64,000 nucleotides of DNA from Roseiarcus sp049514155 (GCF_049514155.1 NZ_JBEKVH010000001.1:1-64000); one strand, 5' to 3'; shown: positions 53,336-63,016, counted from the first letter of the stretch. Program-made: numbers and translations. The notes: a model not told the origin generated them from the sequence alone.

Positions 53336-54733
53336 TCACACGTGAATCGCCCGCTTCGCCACCGCCAGCGCGGCTTCCTTGACCGCTTCCGACATAGTCG
53401 GGTGGGCGTGGCAGGTGCGGGCGAGGTCTTCGGCCGAGCCGCCGAACTCCATCAGCACGGCCGCCTCATGGATCATTTCGCCGGCGCCGAAGCCGACGAT
53501 GTGGACGCCGAGGACGCGGTCGCTCGCCGCGTCGGCCAGCACTTTGACGAAACCGTCGGTGTGGCGCATCGCCCGCGCGCGGCCGTTGGCGGTGAACGGG
53601 AACTTGCCGACCGCGTAGGCGATTCCCGCCGCCTTCAGCTCTTCCTCGCTGCTGCCGACGCTCGCGATCTCCGGGCTGGTGTAAACGACGCCGGGAATGA
53701 CGTCATAGTTCACGTGGCCCGCCTGACCGGCGAGGATTTCGGCGAGCGCCATGCCCTCGTCCTCGGCCTTGTGGGCGAGCATCGGCCCGCGCACGACGTC
53801 GCCGATCGCGTAGACGGTCGCAACGTTGGTGGCGAAATGATTGTCGATCAGCACTTGGCCGCGCTCGGTCGCGACGCCAAGCGCCTCCAGCCCGAGACCC
53901 TGCGTGTAGGGGCGGCGGCCGATCGCCACCAGCACCACTTCCGCCTCGAGCGTGCGCGCCGCGCCGCCGGCGGCGGGCTCGATCGTCGCCTTGACGCCAT
54001 TCTGACTCTTCTCGACCGCGGCGACCTTGTGCGAAAGATGGAACGTGAACCCCTGCTTCTCGAGCAGGCGCTGCGTCTGCTTGCCGACTTCGCCGTCCAT
54101 GCCGGGCAGGATGCGATCGAGGAACTCCACCACCGTCACCTCGGCGCCGAGCCGACGCCAGACCGAGCCGAGTTCGAGCCCGATCACCCCGGCCCCGACG
54201 ACGATCAGCGACCTCGGCGGCTTCGCCAGCGACAGCGCGCCGGTCGAGGAGACGATCTGACGCTCGTCGATCTCGATCCCCGGCAGGCGGGCGACGTCGG
54301 ACCCCGTGGCGATGACGATCGCCTTGGCCTCGTGGGTCGTTTCGGCGCCGTCGGCGCCGACGACCACGACGTGGCCCGGCGCCGTGATGCGGCCCTCGCC
54401 TTGCAGCCAGTCGATCTTGTTCTTCTTGAACAGGAAGGCGACGCCGTTGACGTTAGCGGCGACGGTGTCGTCCTTGTGCTTCATCATCGCGCGAAGATCG
54501 AGCTTGGGCGGCGCGACGACGACGCCGAGCGCGCCCAGCCCGTGGCCCGCCTCCTCGAACATTTCGGAGGCGTACAGCAGCGCTTTCGAGGGAATGCAGC
54601 CGATGTTGAGGCAGGTCCCGCCGAGTGTCTTGCGCTTCTCGACCACGGCGACTTTCATGCCCAGCTGCGCGGCGCGGATCGCGCAGACGTAGCCGCCGGG
54701 GCCGGCGCCGATCACCACAACGTCGTAAGCCAT
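53336..54733 (-). CDS. lpd: Dihydrolipoyl dehydrogenase
   Basis: The E3 flavoprotein of 2-oxoacid dehydrogenase complexes, which reoxidises dihydrolipoyl groups with NAD+. The 465-residue protein has the FAD loop VVVIGAGPGGYVCAIRAAQLG, the redox disulfide GGTCLNIGCIPSKALL, the NAD loop LIVVGAGVIGLELGSVWRRLG and the C-terminal catalytic HAHPTMSEAVKEAA. It is the last gene of the TCA operon, 28 bases behind the MAPEG gene, and probably serves the 2-oxoglutarate complex encoded upstream. Confidence 0.97.
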   Translation of the reverse strand: MAYDVVVIGAGPGGYVCAIRAAQLGMKVAVVEKRKTLGGTCLNIGCIPSKALLYASEMFEEAGHGLGALGVVVAPPKLDLRAMMKHKDDTVAANVNGVAFLFKKNKIDWLQGEGRITAPGHVVVVGADGAETTHEAKAIVIATGSDVARLPGIEIDERQIVSSTGALSLAKPPRSLIVVGAGVIGLELGSVWRRLGAEVTVVEFLDRILPGMDGEVGKQTQRLLEKQGFTFHLSHKVAAVEKSQNGVKATIEPAAGGAARTLEAEVVLVAIGRRPYTQGLGLEALGVATERGQVLIDNHFATNVATVYAIGDVVRGPMLAHKAEDEGMALAEILAGQAGHVNYDVIPGVVYTSPEIASVGSSEEELKAAGIAYAVGKFPFTANGRARAMRHTDGFVKVLADAASDRVLGVHIVGFGAGEMIHEAAVLMEFGGSAEDLARTCHAHPTMSEAVKEAALAVAKRAIHV

Positions 54734-54761
54734 TCGCCCGCTCGCTTTCCTTCTATTCCGC

Positions 54762-55145
54762 TCAGAGCAACGCCAACTGGACGAGCATCATCAGCAGGCC
54801 GATGAGGCCGATCGCCCACAGCGCGGTGCGCACGTAGATCCATCCCAACACATAGGCCGGCAGATAGACGAGCCGCGCGATGACCCAGATCCAGGCTCCC
54901 CAACTGCCTGCATGATGGGTCGCGATCAGCGCGAGATCGACCGCCACGAACGGCACCCAGTTCTCGATGTAGTTGGCGAGCGCCCGCTTGGCGCGGCCGC
55001 AGGCGAGCCCCTTGGCCGCCGGGGCGTCGTCGCGCGGCGTGAACAGCCACGCGTCGCCGAACTCTGCGCGCGACGTCAAGATTTGCGTGAACAGATAGAC
55101 GAACCACAGAACGACGCTCAGTTCCAGGCAGAGAAGTTCGCTCAT
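54762..55145 (-). CDS. MAPEG family membrane protein
   Basis: A 127-residue protein with four hydrophobic segments, of the MAPEG (membrane-associated eicosanoid/glutathione metabolism) family. The conserved part is KRALANYIENWVPFVAVDLALIA, where the E-N-W/F-P pattern and an Asn are characteristic, followed by GAWIWVIARLVYLPAYVLG. In bacteria its function is rarely known. It lies within the TCA operon between odhB and lpd, an insertion not needed for the complex. Confidence 0.88.
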   Translation of the reverse strand: MSELLCLELSVVLWFVYLFTQILTSRAEFGDAWLFTPRDDAPAAKGLACGRAKRALANYIENWVPFVAVDLALIATHHAGSWGAWIWVIARLVYLPAYVLGWIYVRTALWAIGLIGLLMMLVQLALL

Positions 55146-55173
55146 CGTTTCCCCCGTTTTGTTCGCTCGGCCG

Positions 55174-56430
55174 CTAGAGGTCGAGCACCAGTCGCGCCGG
55201 GTCCTCCAGCGCCTCCTTGACCCGCACCAGGAAGGTCACCGCCTCCTTGCCGTCGACGACGCGGTGATCGTAGCTGAGCGCGAGATACATCATCGGCCGG
55301 ATCTCGATCTTGCCGTTGACGACCATCGGCCGCTCCTGGATCTTGTGCATGCCCAAGATGCCAGACTGCGGCGCGTTGAGGATCGGCGTCGACATCAGCG
55401 AGCCGTAGATGCCGCCGTTGGTGATGGTGAAGGTCCCGCCTTGCATCTCCTCGATCTTCAGCGCGCCGTCGCGCGCGCGCTTGCCGAGGTCGGCGATCGC
55501 CTTTTCGATCCCGGCGACCGTCAGCGCGTCGCAATCACGCACCACCGGCACCACCAGACCGCGGTCGGTGCCGACGGCGATGCCGAGGTGGTAGTAGTTC
55601 TTGTAGACGAGGTCGGCGCCGTCGATCTCGGCGTTGACCGCCGGGACGTCCTTCAACGCCTGGACGCAAGCTTTGACGAAGAAGCCCATGAAGCCGAGCT
55701 TGGCGCCGTGTTTCTTCTCGAACGCGTCCTTGTAGCGGACGCGCATCGCCATCACTTCGCCCATGTCGACCTCGTTGAAGGTCGTCAGCATCGCGGCGGT
55801 GTTCTGCGCGTCCTTGAGACGGCGGGCGATGGTCTGGCGCAGCTTGGTCAGCCGCACCCGCTCCTCGCGCTGCGAATCCTCGGGCGCGGCGGGCGCGCGC
55901 AAGGCCGCCGCTGGGACCGGCGTCGGCGCGACAGGCGCGGGCGCGACCGGCGCGGGGGCGGCCGGCGGCGGCGCGATAGGGGCCGGCGCGGGCGCAGCGG
56001 CGGGCCGGGCGACCGCCTCGATCACGTCGCCCTTCAGCACCTGGCCGCGCTTGCCGCTGCCGGCGACCATCGACAGGTCGACCGCCTTCTCCGCGGCGAG
56101 CTTGGCTGCCGACGGGGCGGGCGGCATCGCCGTCGGCGCCGCCGATTGCGGCGCGGGCGGCGCCTTGGCGGCGGGCCTCGCCGCGCCGGCCGCCTCGGCG
56201 GTCAGGCCGCCGAGCAGCGCGCCGATCGCCACCGTCTGGCCGGTCTCGACGCTGATCTCGGTCAACACGCCGGCGGCCGGCGCATTGACTTCCAGCGTCA
56301 CCTTGTCGGTTTCGAGTTCGACCAGCGGCTCATCGGCTTTGACCGTGTCGCCGCGCTGCTTGAACCATTTGCCGACGGTCGCTTCGGAGATCGACTCGCC
56401 GAGCGTCGGGACCCTAATTTCTGTCAACAT
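55174..56430 (-). CDS. odhB: 2-oxoglutarate dehydrogenase E2 (dihydrolipoyl succinyltransferase)
   Basis: The core succinyltransferase of the 2-oxoglutarate dehydrogenase complex. The 418-residue protein has one lipoyl domain (MLTEIRVPTLGESISEATVG, lipoyl Lys in ELETDKVTLEV), an Ala/Pro linker, the E3/E1-binding domain (AEKAVDLSMVAGSGKRGQVLKGDVIE in two halves), a long Pro/Ala linker, and the catalytic domain ending in ALSYDHRVVDGKEAVTFLVR with His and Asp active-site residues. The ATG at 56430 is chosen because the lipoyl domain begins there. YciI-like and odhA genes precede it. Confidence 0.97.
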   Translation of the reverse strand: MLTEIRVPTLGESISEATVGKWFKQRGDTVKADEPLVELETDKVTLEVNAPAAGVLTEISVETGQTVAIGALLGGLTAEAAGAARPAAKAPPAPQSAAPTAMPPAPSAAKLAAEKAVDLSMVAGSGKRGQVLKGDVIEAVARPAAAPAPAPIAPPPAAPAPVAPAPVAPTPVPAAALRAPAAPEDSQREERVRLTKLRQTIARRLKDAQNTAAMLTTFNEVDMGEVMAMRVRYKDAFEKKHGAKLGFMGFFVKACVQALKDVPAVNAEIDGADLVYKNYYHLGIAVGTDRGLVVPVVRDCDALTVAGIEKAIADLGKRARDGALKIEEMQGGTFTITNGGIYGSLMSTPILNAPQSGILGMHKIQERPMVVNGKIEIRPMMYLALSYDHRVVDGKEAVTFLVRVKEALEDPARLVLDL

Positions 56431-56464
56431 CGGAACACTTGCGCCGCGGACGGCGCCCTTCTCG

Positions 56465-56800
56465 TCAAGGGGAAACGCTGGAAACGGCTGCGCGCGGCTC
56501 GACCGGCCGCAGCGCCACCGTCGGCATGAGAAAGTTCTGGTAGAAAAAGCCGCGCGCCGAAAGCACGACCGGATCGCGCGCCTGCAGCGCTTCGATCTCC
56601 TGGCGGTCGCCGGCCTCGATGATCGCCACGCCCCAAGCGCCGGCCGGGTCGGCCACGGCGCCGATCGCCGCGACCCGGCCGACCTCGACATAGGCGCGCC
56701 AGTACTGGCCATGCGCCGCCATCAGCGCCCGCTCCTCGTCGGTCATGTCGGCAAGGAAGCTCGGGCGCGGCGGCGTCAGGCGGCAGAGGAAGTGCGGCAT
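56465..56800 (-). CDS. YciI-family protein
   Basis: A 111-residue protein of the YciI/YCII ferredoxin-like-fold family. It begins MPHFLCRLTPPRPSFLADMT, has ERALMAAHGQYWRAYVEVGRV (the conserved His near the active-site region) and AIGAVADPAGAWGVAIIEAGD. It lies between odhA and odhB in the TCA operon with gaps of 34-45 bases. A role in that pathway is unproven. Enzymatic function of bacterial homologues is mostly unknown, some being related to muconolactone isomerase-like folds. Confidence 0.85.
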   Translation of the reverse strand: MPHFLCRLTPPRPSFLADMTDEERALMAAHGQYWRAYVEVGRVAAIGAVADPAGAWGVAIIEAGDRQEIEALQARDPVVLSARGFFYQNFLMPTVALRPVEPRAAVSSVSP

Positions 56801-56845
56801 CGCGGTGAGCGCCTTCTCATCGCCTCGCGCGAGGGCGGGAGCCCC

Positions 56846-59806
56846 TCACGCAAAGCACTCGTCGAGGAACGTCTTGAGCTGAGCGAGATGCCTGGACATC
56901 AAGCCGCTCGCCGTCGCGGCGGCGGCCGGCCGGCCGGCGTAATGCGCGCGTTTGGCCTTGCCGCCGACCTGGGCGAGGACCCATTCGAGATAGGGCTCGA
57001 CGAAGGTCCAGGCGCCCATGTTCTTCGGCTCTTCCTGGCACCACACCAGGTCGGCCTTCTTGAAGCGCGATAGCTCCTTGACCAGGCTCTTGAGCGGGAA
57101 CGGATAGAGCTGTTCGACCCGCAGCAGGTAGACGTCGTCGACGCCGCGCTTCTCCCGTTCCTCGTAGAGATCGTAAAAGACCTTGCCCGCACACAGGATC
57201 ACGCGCCGGATCTTGTCGTCGCGCACGAGCTTGATCTTCTCGCCCTTGTGGGTCTCGGCGGTGTCCCAAAGCAGGCGATGGAAGCTCGTGCCCGCGGCGA
57301 AGGCTTCCAGGCTCGACACCGCCCGCTTGTTGCGCAGCATCGACTTCGGCGTCATCACGATCAGCGGCTTGCGGAACTCGCGCTTGATCTGACGGCGCAG
57401 CGCGTGGAAGAAATTGGCTGGCGTCGTCGGATAGACGACCTGCATGTTGTCCTCGGCGCAGAGCTGCAGATAGCGCTCGAGCCGAGCCGAGGAATGTTCC
57501 GGCCCCTGCCCTTCGTAGCCGTGCGGCAGCAGGCAGACGAGGCCGGACATGCGCAGCCACTTGCGTTCGCCCGACGAGATGAACTGATCGAACACCACCT
57601 GCGCGCCGTTGGCGAAATCGCCGAACTGCGCTTCCCACAAGGTCAGCGAATTCGGCTCGGCGAGCGAATAGCCGTATTCGAAGCCGAGCACCGCCTCTTC
57701 CGAGAGCATCGAGTTGATGACCTCGTAGCGCGCTTGACCGTCGCGGATGTGGTTGAGCGGGATGTAGCGCGCTTCGGTCTGCTGATCGATCAGCACCGAG
57801 TGGCGCGACGAGAAGGTGCCGCGCTCGCTGTCCTGGCCCGACAGACGCACCGGAAAACCTTCGTCGAGCAGCGAACCGAACGCCAGCGATTCGGCGGTCG
57901 CCCAGTCGAGGCCCTCGCCGGTCTCGATCGCGGCGCGGCGGGCGTCGAGGAAGCGCTGGATCGTCTTGTGGACGCTGAAGCCTTCCGGCGGCACGGTCGT
58001 GCGCTGGGCGATGAACTTCAGTCGGTCGAGGTCGACGCCAGTCTGGCCGCGACGGTCGTCGTCGGCGAGATCCTGGGCCGCCTTGAAGCCGGACCAACGG
58101 CCGTCGAGCCAGTCGGCCTTGTTGGCGACATAGGCCTGGCCGGCCTCGTATTCGGCCTCGAGGCGCTGACGCCAGTCGGCGCGCATCTTGTCGACTTCGC
58201 CTTTGGTGACGATGCCTTCCTCGACCAGCTTCTCGGCGTAGATCTGCAGTGTCGTCGGATGGGCGCGGATGGCGCGATACATCAGCGGCTGGGTGAAGGC
58301 CGGTTCGTCGCCCTCGTTGTGGCCGAAGCGGCGGTAGCAGAACATGTCGATCACGACCGGCTTGTGGAAGCGCTGCCGGTATTCGGTGGCGACCTTGGCG
58401 CAGAACACCACCGCTTCGGGGTCGTCGCCGTTGGCGTGGAAAATCGGCGCCTCGACCAGCTTGGCGACGTCGGAAGGGTACGGCGACGAGCGCGAGTAGC
58501 GCGGGTAGGTGGTGAAGCCGATCTGGTTGTTGACGATGAAATGCACCGAACCGCCGGTGCGATGGCCGCGCAGGCCGGAAAGGCCGAAGCATTCGGCGAC
58601 CACGCCCTGGCCGGCGAAGGCCGCGTCGCCGTGGATCAGTAGCGCCAGAACCTTGGTTCGCTCGATGTAGTCGTCGAGCTGATCCTGCTTGGCGCGCACC
58701 TTGCCGAGCACGACCGGGTCGACGATCTCGAGATGCGACGGGTTGGCGGTCAGCGACAGGTGGACGCGATTGTTGTCGAACTCGCGGTCGGACGAAGCGC
58801 CGAGATGGTACTTCACGTCGCCGGAGCCTTCGACCTCGTCGGGCGAGATCGAGCCGCCCTTGAACTCGTGGAAGATGGCGCGGTGCGGCTTGCCCATGAC
58901 CTGGCTGAGCACATTGAGGCGGCCGCGGTGGGCCATGCCGAGCGCGATCTCCTTGAGGCCGAGCTGGCCGCCGCGCTTGATGATCTGCTCGAGCGCCGGG
59001 ATCATCGCCTCCGCGCCGTCGAGGCCGAAGCGCTTGCCGCCGGGATACTTGATGTCGAAGAAATTCTCGAAGCCCTCGGCCTCGACCAGCTTGCTGAGGA
59101 TCGCGCGCTTGCCTTCCTTGGTGAATTGGATCTCCTTGCCCGGCCCCTCGATGCGCTCCTGGATCCACGCCTTCTCGGCGGGATCGGAGATGTGGACGAA
59201 CTCGAATCCGATGGTGCCGCAATAGGTGCGGCGCAGGATCGCCAGCATCTCGCGCACGGTCCCGTATTCGAGGCCGAGCACGTGGTCGATGAAGATCTTG
59301 CGGTCCCAGTCGCTTTCGAGGAAGCCGTAGGTGGCCGGATGCAGCTCCTCGTGATCCTTCTGCGGTTCGAGACCGAGCGGATCGAGATTGGCGTGCAGAT
59401 GGCCGCGCATGCGATAGGCGCGGATCATCATCAGCGCACGCACGCTGTCGCGGGTGGCGCGATGGATCGCATCGTCGCTCTGCGGCGCTTCGGGCGCGGC
59501 GGCGGCGCGCGCGCGCAGCTTGTCGGCGATCGTCTTCTCGGTCGCCGGCCAGTCGCCGTCGAGCGCGTTGGTCAGCTCGTCCTTAGGAACGATCGGCCAG
59601 TTGGGCCGCCGCCACGAGGCGCCGTCTGCGGTCTTGCCGACGCTGGCGGGATCGTCGCCGAGCGCGTCGAAGAACTCGCGCCAGCCCGCCTCGATCGAGT
59701 ACGGGTCCTTTTCGTATTTGGCCTGCAGCGCCTCGATATAGGCGCTGTTGGCCCCGTAGAGGAACGAGGTTTGCAGCAGCTGCTGGTTGATGTCCTGCCG
59801 CGTCAT
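56846..59806 (-). CDS. odhA: 2-oxoglutarate dehydrogenase E1
   Basis: The thiamine-diphosphate decarboxylase of the 2-oxoglutarate dehydrogenase complex. The 986-residue protein starts with the E1-specific helical N-terminus (NQQLLQTSFLYGANSAYIEALQ, split) and has KIFIDHVLGLEYGTVREML-like E1o sequence, GMAHRGRLNVLSQVMGKPHR, the ThDP/Mg motif GDAAFAGQGVVAECFGLSGL and NNQIGFTTYPRYSRSS. Near the C-terminus QEEPKNMGAWTFVEPYLEWV is typical. The start ATG follows a GGAGG-like stretch. It is the largest gene of the mdh-sucCD-odhAB operon. Confidence 0.98.
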   Translation of the reverse strand: MTRQDINQQLLQTSFLYGANSAYIEALQAKYEKDPYSIEAGWREFFDALGDDPASVGKTADGASWRRPNWPIVPKDELTNALDGDWPATEKTIADKLRARAAAAPEAPQSDDAIHRATRDSVRALMMIRAYRMRGHLHANLDPLGLEPQKDHEELHPATYGFLESDWDRKIFIDHVLGLEYGTVREMLAILRRTYCGTIGFEFVHISDPAEKAWIQERIEGPGKEIQFTKEGKRAILSKLVEAEGFENFFDIKYPGGKRFGLDGAEAMIPALEQIIKRGGQLGLKEIALGMAHRGRLNVLSQVMGKPHRAIFHEFKGGSISPDEVEGSGDVKYHLGASSDREFDNNRVHLSLTANPSHLEIVDPVVLGKVRAKQDQLDDYIERTKVLALLIHGDAAFAGQGVVAECFGLSGLRGHRTGGSVHFIVNNQIGFTTYPRYSRSSPYPSDVAKLVEAPIFHANGDDPEAVVFCAKVATEYRQRFHKPVVIDMFCYRRFGHNEGDEPAFTQPLMYRAIRAHPTTLQIYAEKLVEEGIVTKGEVDKMRADWRQRLEAEYEAGQAYVANKADWLDGRWSGFKAAQDLADDDRRGQTGVDLDRLKFIAQRTTVPPEGFSVHKTIQRFLDARRAAIETGEGLDWATAESLAFGSLLDEGFPVRLSGQDSERGTFSSRHSVLIDQQTEARYIPLNHIRDGQARYEVINSMLSEEAVLGFEYGYSLAEPNSLTLWEAQFGDFANGAQVVFDQFISSGERKWLRMSGLVCLLPHGYEGQGPEHSSARLERYLQLCAEDNMQVVYPTTPANFFHALRRQIKREFRKPLIVMTPKSMLRNKRAVSSLEAFAAGTSFHRLLWDTAETHKGEKIKLVRDDKIRRVILCAGKVFYDLYEEREKRGVDDVYLLRVEQLYPFPLKSLVKELSRFKKADLVWCQEEPKNMGAWTFVEPYLEWVLAQVGGKAKRAHYAGRPAAAATASGLMSRHLAQLKTFLDECFA

Positions 59807-59819
59807 GTCCGGCCTCCCG

Positions 59820-60707
59820 TCACTTGCCGTTCAACACGTCGACCAACGTCTTGCCGAGCCGCGCCGGCGACGGCGAAACGCGAATGCCCGCCGCCGTCAT
59901 CGCCTCGATCTTGTCTTCGGCGCCGCCCTTGCCGCCGGCGATGATCGCCCCGGCGTGGCCCATGCGGCGGCCGGGCGGCGCGGTGCGGCCGGCGATGAAG
60001 CCGACGACCGGCTTGGCGCGGCCGCGCTTCGCCTCGTCCTTGAGGAACGCGGCCGCGTCTTCCTCGGCCTGGCCGCCGATCTCGCCGATCATGACGATCG
60101 ACTTGGTCGCTTCGTCGGCGAGGAACATCTCCAGCGCTTCGATGAAGTCCATGCCCTTGACCGGATCGCCGCCGATGCCGACCGCAGTCGTCTGGCCGAG
60201 GCCCTCGCGGGTGGTCTGGAACACCGCCTCGTAAGTCAGCGTGCCGGAGCGCGAGACGATGCCGACGCTGCCGGGCTCGAAGATATTGCCCGGCATGATG
60301 CCGATCTTGCATTCGCCCGCCGTCATCACGCCCGGGCAGTTCGGCCCGACCAGGATCGACTTCGACCCCGACAGCGCGCGCTTGACCTTGACCATGTCGA
60401 GCGCCGGGATGCCCTCGGTGATGCAGACGATCAGCGGGATCTCGGCGGCGATCGCCTCGCAGATCGCGTCGGCCGCGCCGGGCGGGGGAACGTAGACCAC
60501 CGAAGCGTCGGCGCCGGTCGCCTCGCGCGCCTCGGCGACGGTGTCGAACACCGGCAGGCCGAGATGGATCGAGCCGCCCTTCCCCGGCGAGGTGCCGCCG
60601 ACCATCTTGGTGCCGTAGGCGATCGCCTGCTCGGAATGGAAGGTGCCATTCTTGCCGGTGAAGCCCTGGGTGATGACCTTGGTTTCAGCGTTGACGAGGA
60701 TCGACAT
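59820..60707 (-). CDS. sucD: Succinyl-CoA synthetase alpha subunit
   Basis: Forms the CoA-binding, phosphohistidine-carrying half of the ligase that makes ATP or GTP from succinyl-CoA. The 295-residue protein has ILVNAETKVITQGFTGKNGTF, YGTKMVGGTSPGKGG, GPNCPGVMTAGECKIGIMPG and the active-site His in RMGHAGAIIAGGKGGAEDK. The ATG at 60707 overlaps the sucC stop (ATGA), so subunits are made in a coupled manner. A frame extending further upstream is part of sucC. Confidence 0.97.
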   Translation of the reverse strand: MSILVNAETKVITQGFTGKNGTFHSEQAIAYGTKMVGGTSPGKGGSIHLGLPVFDTVAEAREATGADASVVYVPPPGAADAICEAIAAEIPLIVCITEGIPALDMVKVKRALSGSKSILVGPNCPGVMTAGECKIGIMPGNIFEPGSVGIVSRSGTLTYEAVFQTTREGLGQTTAVGIGGDPVKGMDFIEALEMFLADEATKSIVMIGEIGGQAEEDAAAFLKDEAKRGRAKPVVGFIAGRTAPPGRRMGHAGAIIAGGKGGAEDKIEAMTAAGIRVSPSPARLGKTLVDVLNGK

Positions 60708-61918
60708 CAGCGCGCCCCCTGCCCGGCGGAGCGGACCGCCGCCACGATCTTTTGCGCCGCGTCGTCGAGGTCGTCGGCGGCAATGACGTTGAGGCCGGAC
60801 TCGCGCAGGATCTTCTTGCCGAGATCGACGTTGGTGCCCTCGAGGCGCACCACCAGCGGCGCCGTGAGGCCCGTCTCCTTGACTGCCGCGATCACGCCCT
60901 CGGCGATGACGTCGCAACGCATGATGCCGCCGAAGATATTGACGAGAATCCCCTTCACGTTGGGGTCGGCGGTGATGATCTTGAACGCCGCCGTCACCTT
61001 GTCCTTCGAGGCGCCGCCGCCGACGTCGAGGAAATTGGCGGGGCTTTCGCCGTAAAGCTTGATGATGTCCATCGTCGCCATGGCGAGGCCGGCGCCGTTC
61101 ACCATGCAGCCGATCGTCCCGTCGAGCGCGACGTAGTTGAGGTCGTGCTTGGAGGCCTCGATCTCCTTGGCGTCCTCCTCGGTCTCGTCGCGCAGCGCGA
61201 GGATGTCGGGGTGGCGATAAAGCGCGTTGTCGTCGAAGGCGACCTTGGCGTCGAGCACCCTGAGCTGGCCGTCGGTGGTGACGATCAGCGGGTTGATCTC
61301 GAGCATCGACATGTCCTTGGCGACAAAGGCGGCGTAGAGCTTGGCGATCAGCGCCTCCGCCTGCTTGGCGAGGCCGCCGGTCAGGCCGAGCGCGCGCGCC
61401 GCCGTGCGGCCGTGGTGCGGCATGACGCCGGTCGCCGGATCGATCGAGAAGCTATGGATCTTTTCCGGCGTCTTGTGGGCGACGTCTTCGATGTTGACGC
61501 CGCCTTCGGTCGACAGCACGAACGACACCCGGCTCGCCTTGCGGTCGACCAGCGCCGACAGATAGAGCTCGCGGTCGATCGACGAGCCGTCTTCGATATA
61601 GAGGCGGTTGACCTGCTTGCCAGCCGGGCCGGTCTGCACGGTGACCAGCGTCGCGCCGAGCATCTCGCTCGCGAAGCGCTTCACTTCATCGACCGAACGG
61701 GCGAGGCGGACGCCGCCCTTGTCGCCCGCTTTCGCTTCCTTGAACTTGCCCTTGCCGCGGCCGCCGGCATGGATCTGGCTCTTGACCACCCAGATCGGCC
61801 CCGGCAACGCTTTGGCCGCCGCAACCGCCTCGTCGGGCGTGAACGCCGGCTTGCCGGCCGAGATCGGCGCGGCGAAATCGGCAAGCACCGCCTTAGCTTG
61901 ATATTCGTGGATGTTCAT
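60707..61918 (-). CDS. sucC: Succinyl-CoA synthetase beta subunit
   Basis: The ATP-grasp, nucleotide- and succinate-binding subunit. The 403-residue protein begins MNIHEYQAKAVLADFAAPIS and has IWVVKSQIHAGGRGKGKFKE, LEINPLIVTTDGQLRVLDAKV, DGTIGCMVNGAGLAMATMDI and GILVNIFGGIMRCDVIAEGV, all at standard positions. It is about five residues longer than the usual 398. It lies between mdh (63-base gap) and sucD (four-base overlap). Confidence 0.98.
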   Translation of the reverse strand: MNIHEYQAKAVLADFAAPISAGKPAFTPDEAVAAAKALPGPIWVVKSQIHAGGRGKGKFKEAKAGDKGGVRLARSVDEVKRFASEMLGATLVTVQTGPAGKQVNRLYIEDGSSIDRELYLSALVDRKASRVSFVLSTEGGVNIEDVAHKTPEKIHSFSIDPATGVMPHHGRTAARALGLTGGLAKQAEALIAKLYAAFVAKDMSMLEINPLIVTTDGQLRVLDAKVAFDDNALYRHPDILALRDETEEDAKEIEASKHDLNYVALDGTIGCMVNGAGLAMATMDIIKLYGESPANFLDVGGGASKDKVTAAFKIITADPNVKGILVNIFGGIMRCDVIAEGVIAAVKETGLTAPLVVRLEGTNVDLGKKILRESGLNVIAADDLDDAAQKIVAAVRSAGQGAR

Positions 61919-61980
61919 CGCCGGTCGTTCTCCCCCCCGACAAAAGCGTCATCGCCAGCCGTCGCCGGCCGCGAAAGGAT

Positions 61981-62946
61981 TCAGGCGGCGAGCGCCGGGT
62001 TGATCGTCTTGCAGGCTTCGGTCAGGCCCTGGACCGCGGCGACCGACTTCTCGAACATCGCCTTCTCGCTGGCGTCGAAGGCGATCTCGACCACGCGCTC
62101 GACGCCCCCCGCGCCGATGACGACCGGCACGCCGACGAACGTGTCCTTGACCCCGTATTGACCGGAGAGATAGGCGGCGCACGGCAGCACGCGGCGCTGA
62201 TCCTTGAGGTAGGACTCGGCCATGGCGATGCCGGAGGCGGCCGGCGCGTAGAAAGCGGAGCCGGTCTTGAGCAGATTGACGATCTCGCCGCCGCCCTTGC
62301 GGGTGCGCTCGATGATCGCGTCGAGGCGCGCCTGCGTCGTCCAGCCCATCTTGACCAGGTCGGGGAGCGGAATGCCGGCGACCGTCGAGTAGCGCGCGAT
62401 CGGCGCCATGTCGTCGCCGTGGCCGCCGAGCACGAAGGCGGTGACGTCTTCGACCGAGACGTTGAACTCCTCGGCGAGGAAAGTGCGGAAGCGCGCCGAG
62501 TCGAGCACCCCGGCCATGCCGACGATCTTGTTGTGCGGCAGACCGGAGAATTTCTGCAGCGCCCACACCATCGCGTCGAGCGGGTTGGTGATGCAGATGA
62601 CGAAGGCGCCGGGGGCGTAGGTCTTGATCCCGGCGCCGACCGCCTCCATCACCTTGAGATTGATGCCAAGCAGGTCGTCGCGGCTCATGCCCGGCTTGCG
62701 CGGCACGCCGGCGGTGACGATGATCACGTCGGCGCCGGCGATCGCTTCGTAGGAGCTGGCGCCGACGAGCTTGGCGTTGAAGCCTTCGACCGGGCCGGCC
62801 TCGGCGAGATCGAGCGCCTTGCCCTGCGGAACGCCGTCGACGATGTCGAACAGCACGACGTCGCCGAGTTCCTTCACCGCCGCGAGCAGGGCCAAGGTGC
62901 CGCCGATCTGTCCGGCCCCGATCAAAGCAATCTTCTTTCGCGCCAT
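61981..62946 (-). CDS. mdh: Malate dehydrogenase
   Basis: Oxidises malate to oxaloacetate with NAD+. The 321-residue protein is of the LDH-like type found in Alphaproteobacteria: KIALIGAGQIGGTLALLAAV, VTAGVPRKPGMSRDDLLGIN with the substrate-binding Arg residues, ITNPLDAMVWALQKFSG, and the catalytic His in VLGGHGDDMAPIARY. The ATG at 62946 follows GCGGGAAAA; a frame further upstream exists but is not MDH-like. It opens the TCA operon, whose leader contains a strong hairpin. Confidence 0.98.
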   Translation of the reverse strand: MARKKIALIGAGQIGGTLALLAAVKELGDVVLFDIVDGVPQGKALDLAEAGPVEGFNAKLVGASSYEAIAGADVIIVTAGVPRKPGMSRDDLLGINLKVMEAVGAGIKTYAPGAFVICITNPLDAMVWALQKFSGLPHNKIVGMAGVLDSARFRTFLAEEFNVSVEDVTAFVLGGHGDDMAPIARYSTVAGIPLPDLVKMGWTTQARLDAIIERTRKGGGEIVNLLKTGSAFYAPAASGIAMAESYLKDQRRVLPCAAYLSGQYGVKDTFVGVPVVIGAGGVERVVEIAFDASEKAMFEKSVAAVQGLTEACKTINPALAA

Positions 62947-62991
62947 GGAATTTTCCCGCTTTCGTGACGTCGCCGCCGTCGACGGAGCGGC

Positions 62992-63016
62992 GCGACAAAA
63001 CCGCGCGGTTTGTCGC
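62992..63016 (-). promoter_or_regulatory. Hairpin in the mdh leader
   Basis: Arms 62992-63004 and 63005-63016 are complementary over 12 pairs with one extra A bulged, with essentially no spare loop bases (the tip would open). It lies 46-70 bases before the mdh ATG. It could be an operator, an RNA stability element or the remnant terminator of an upstream transcript. Confidence 0.4.
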
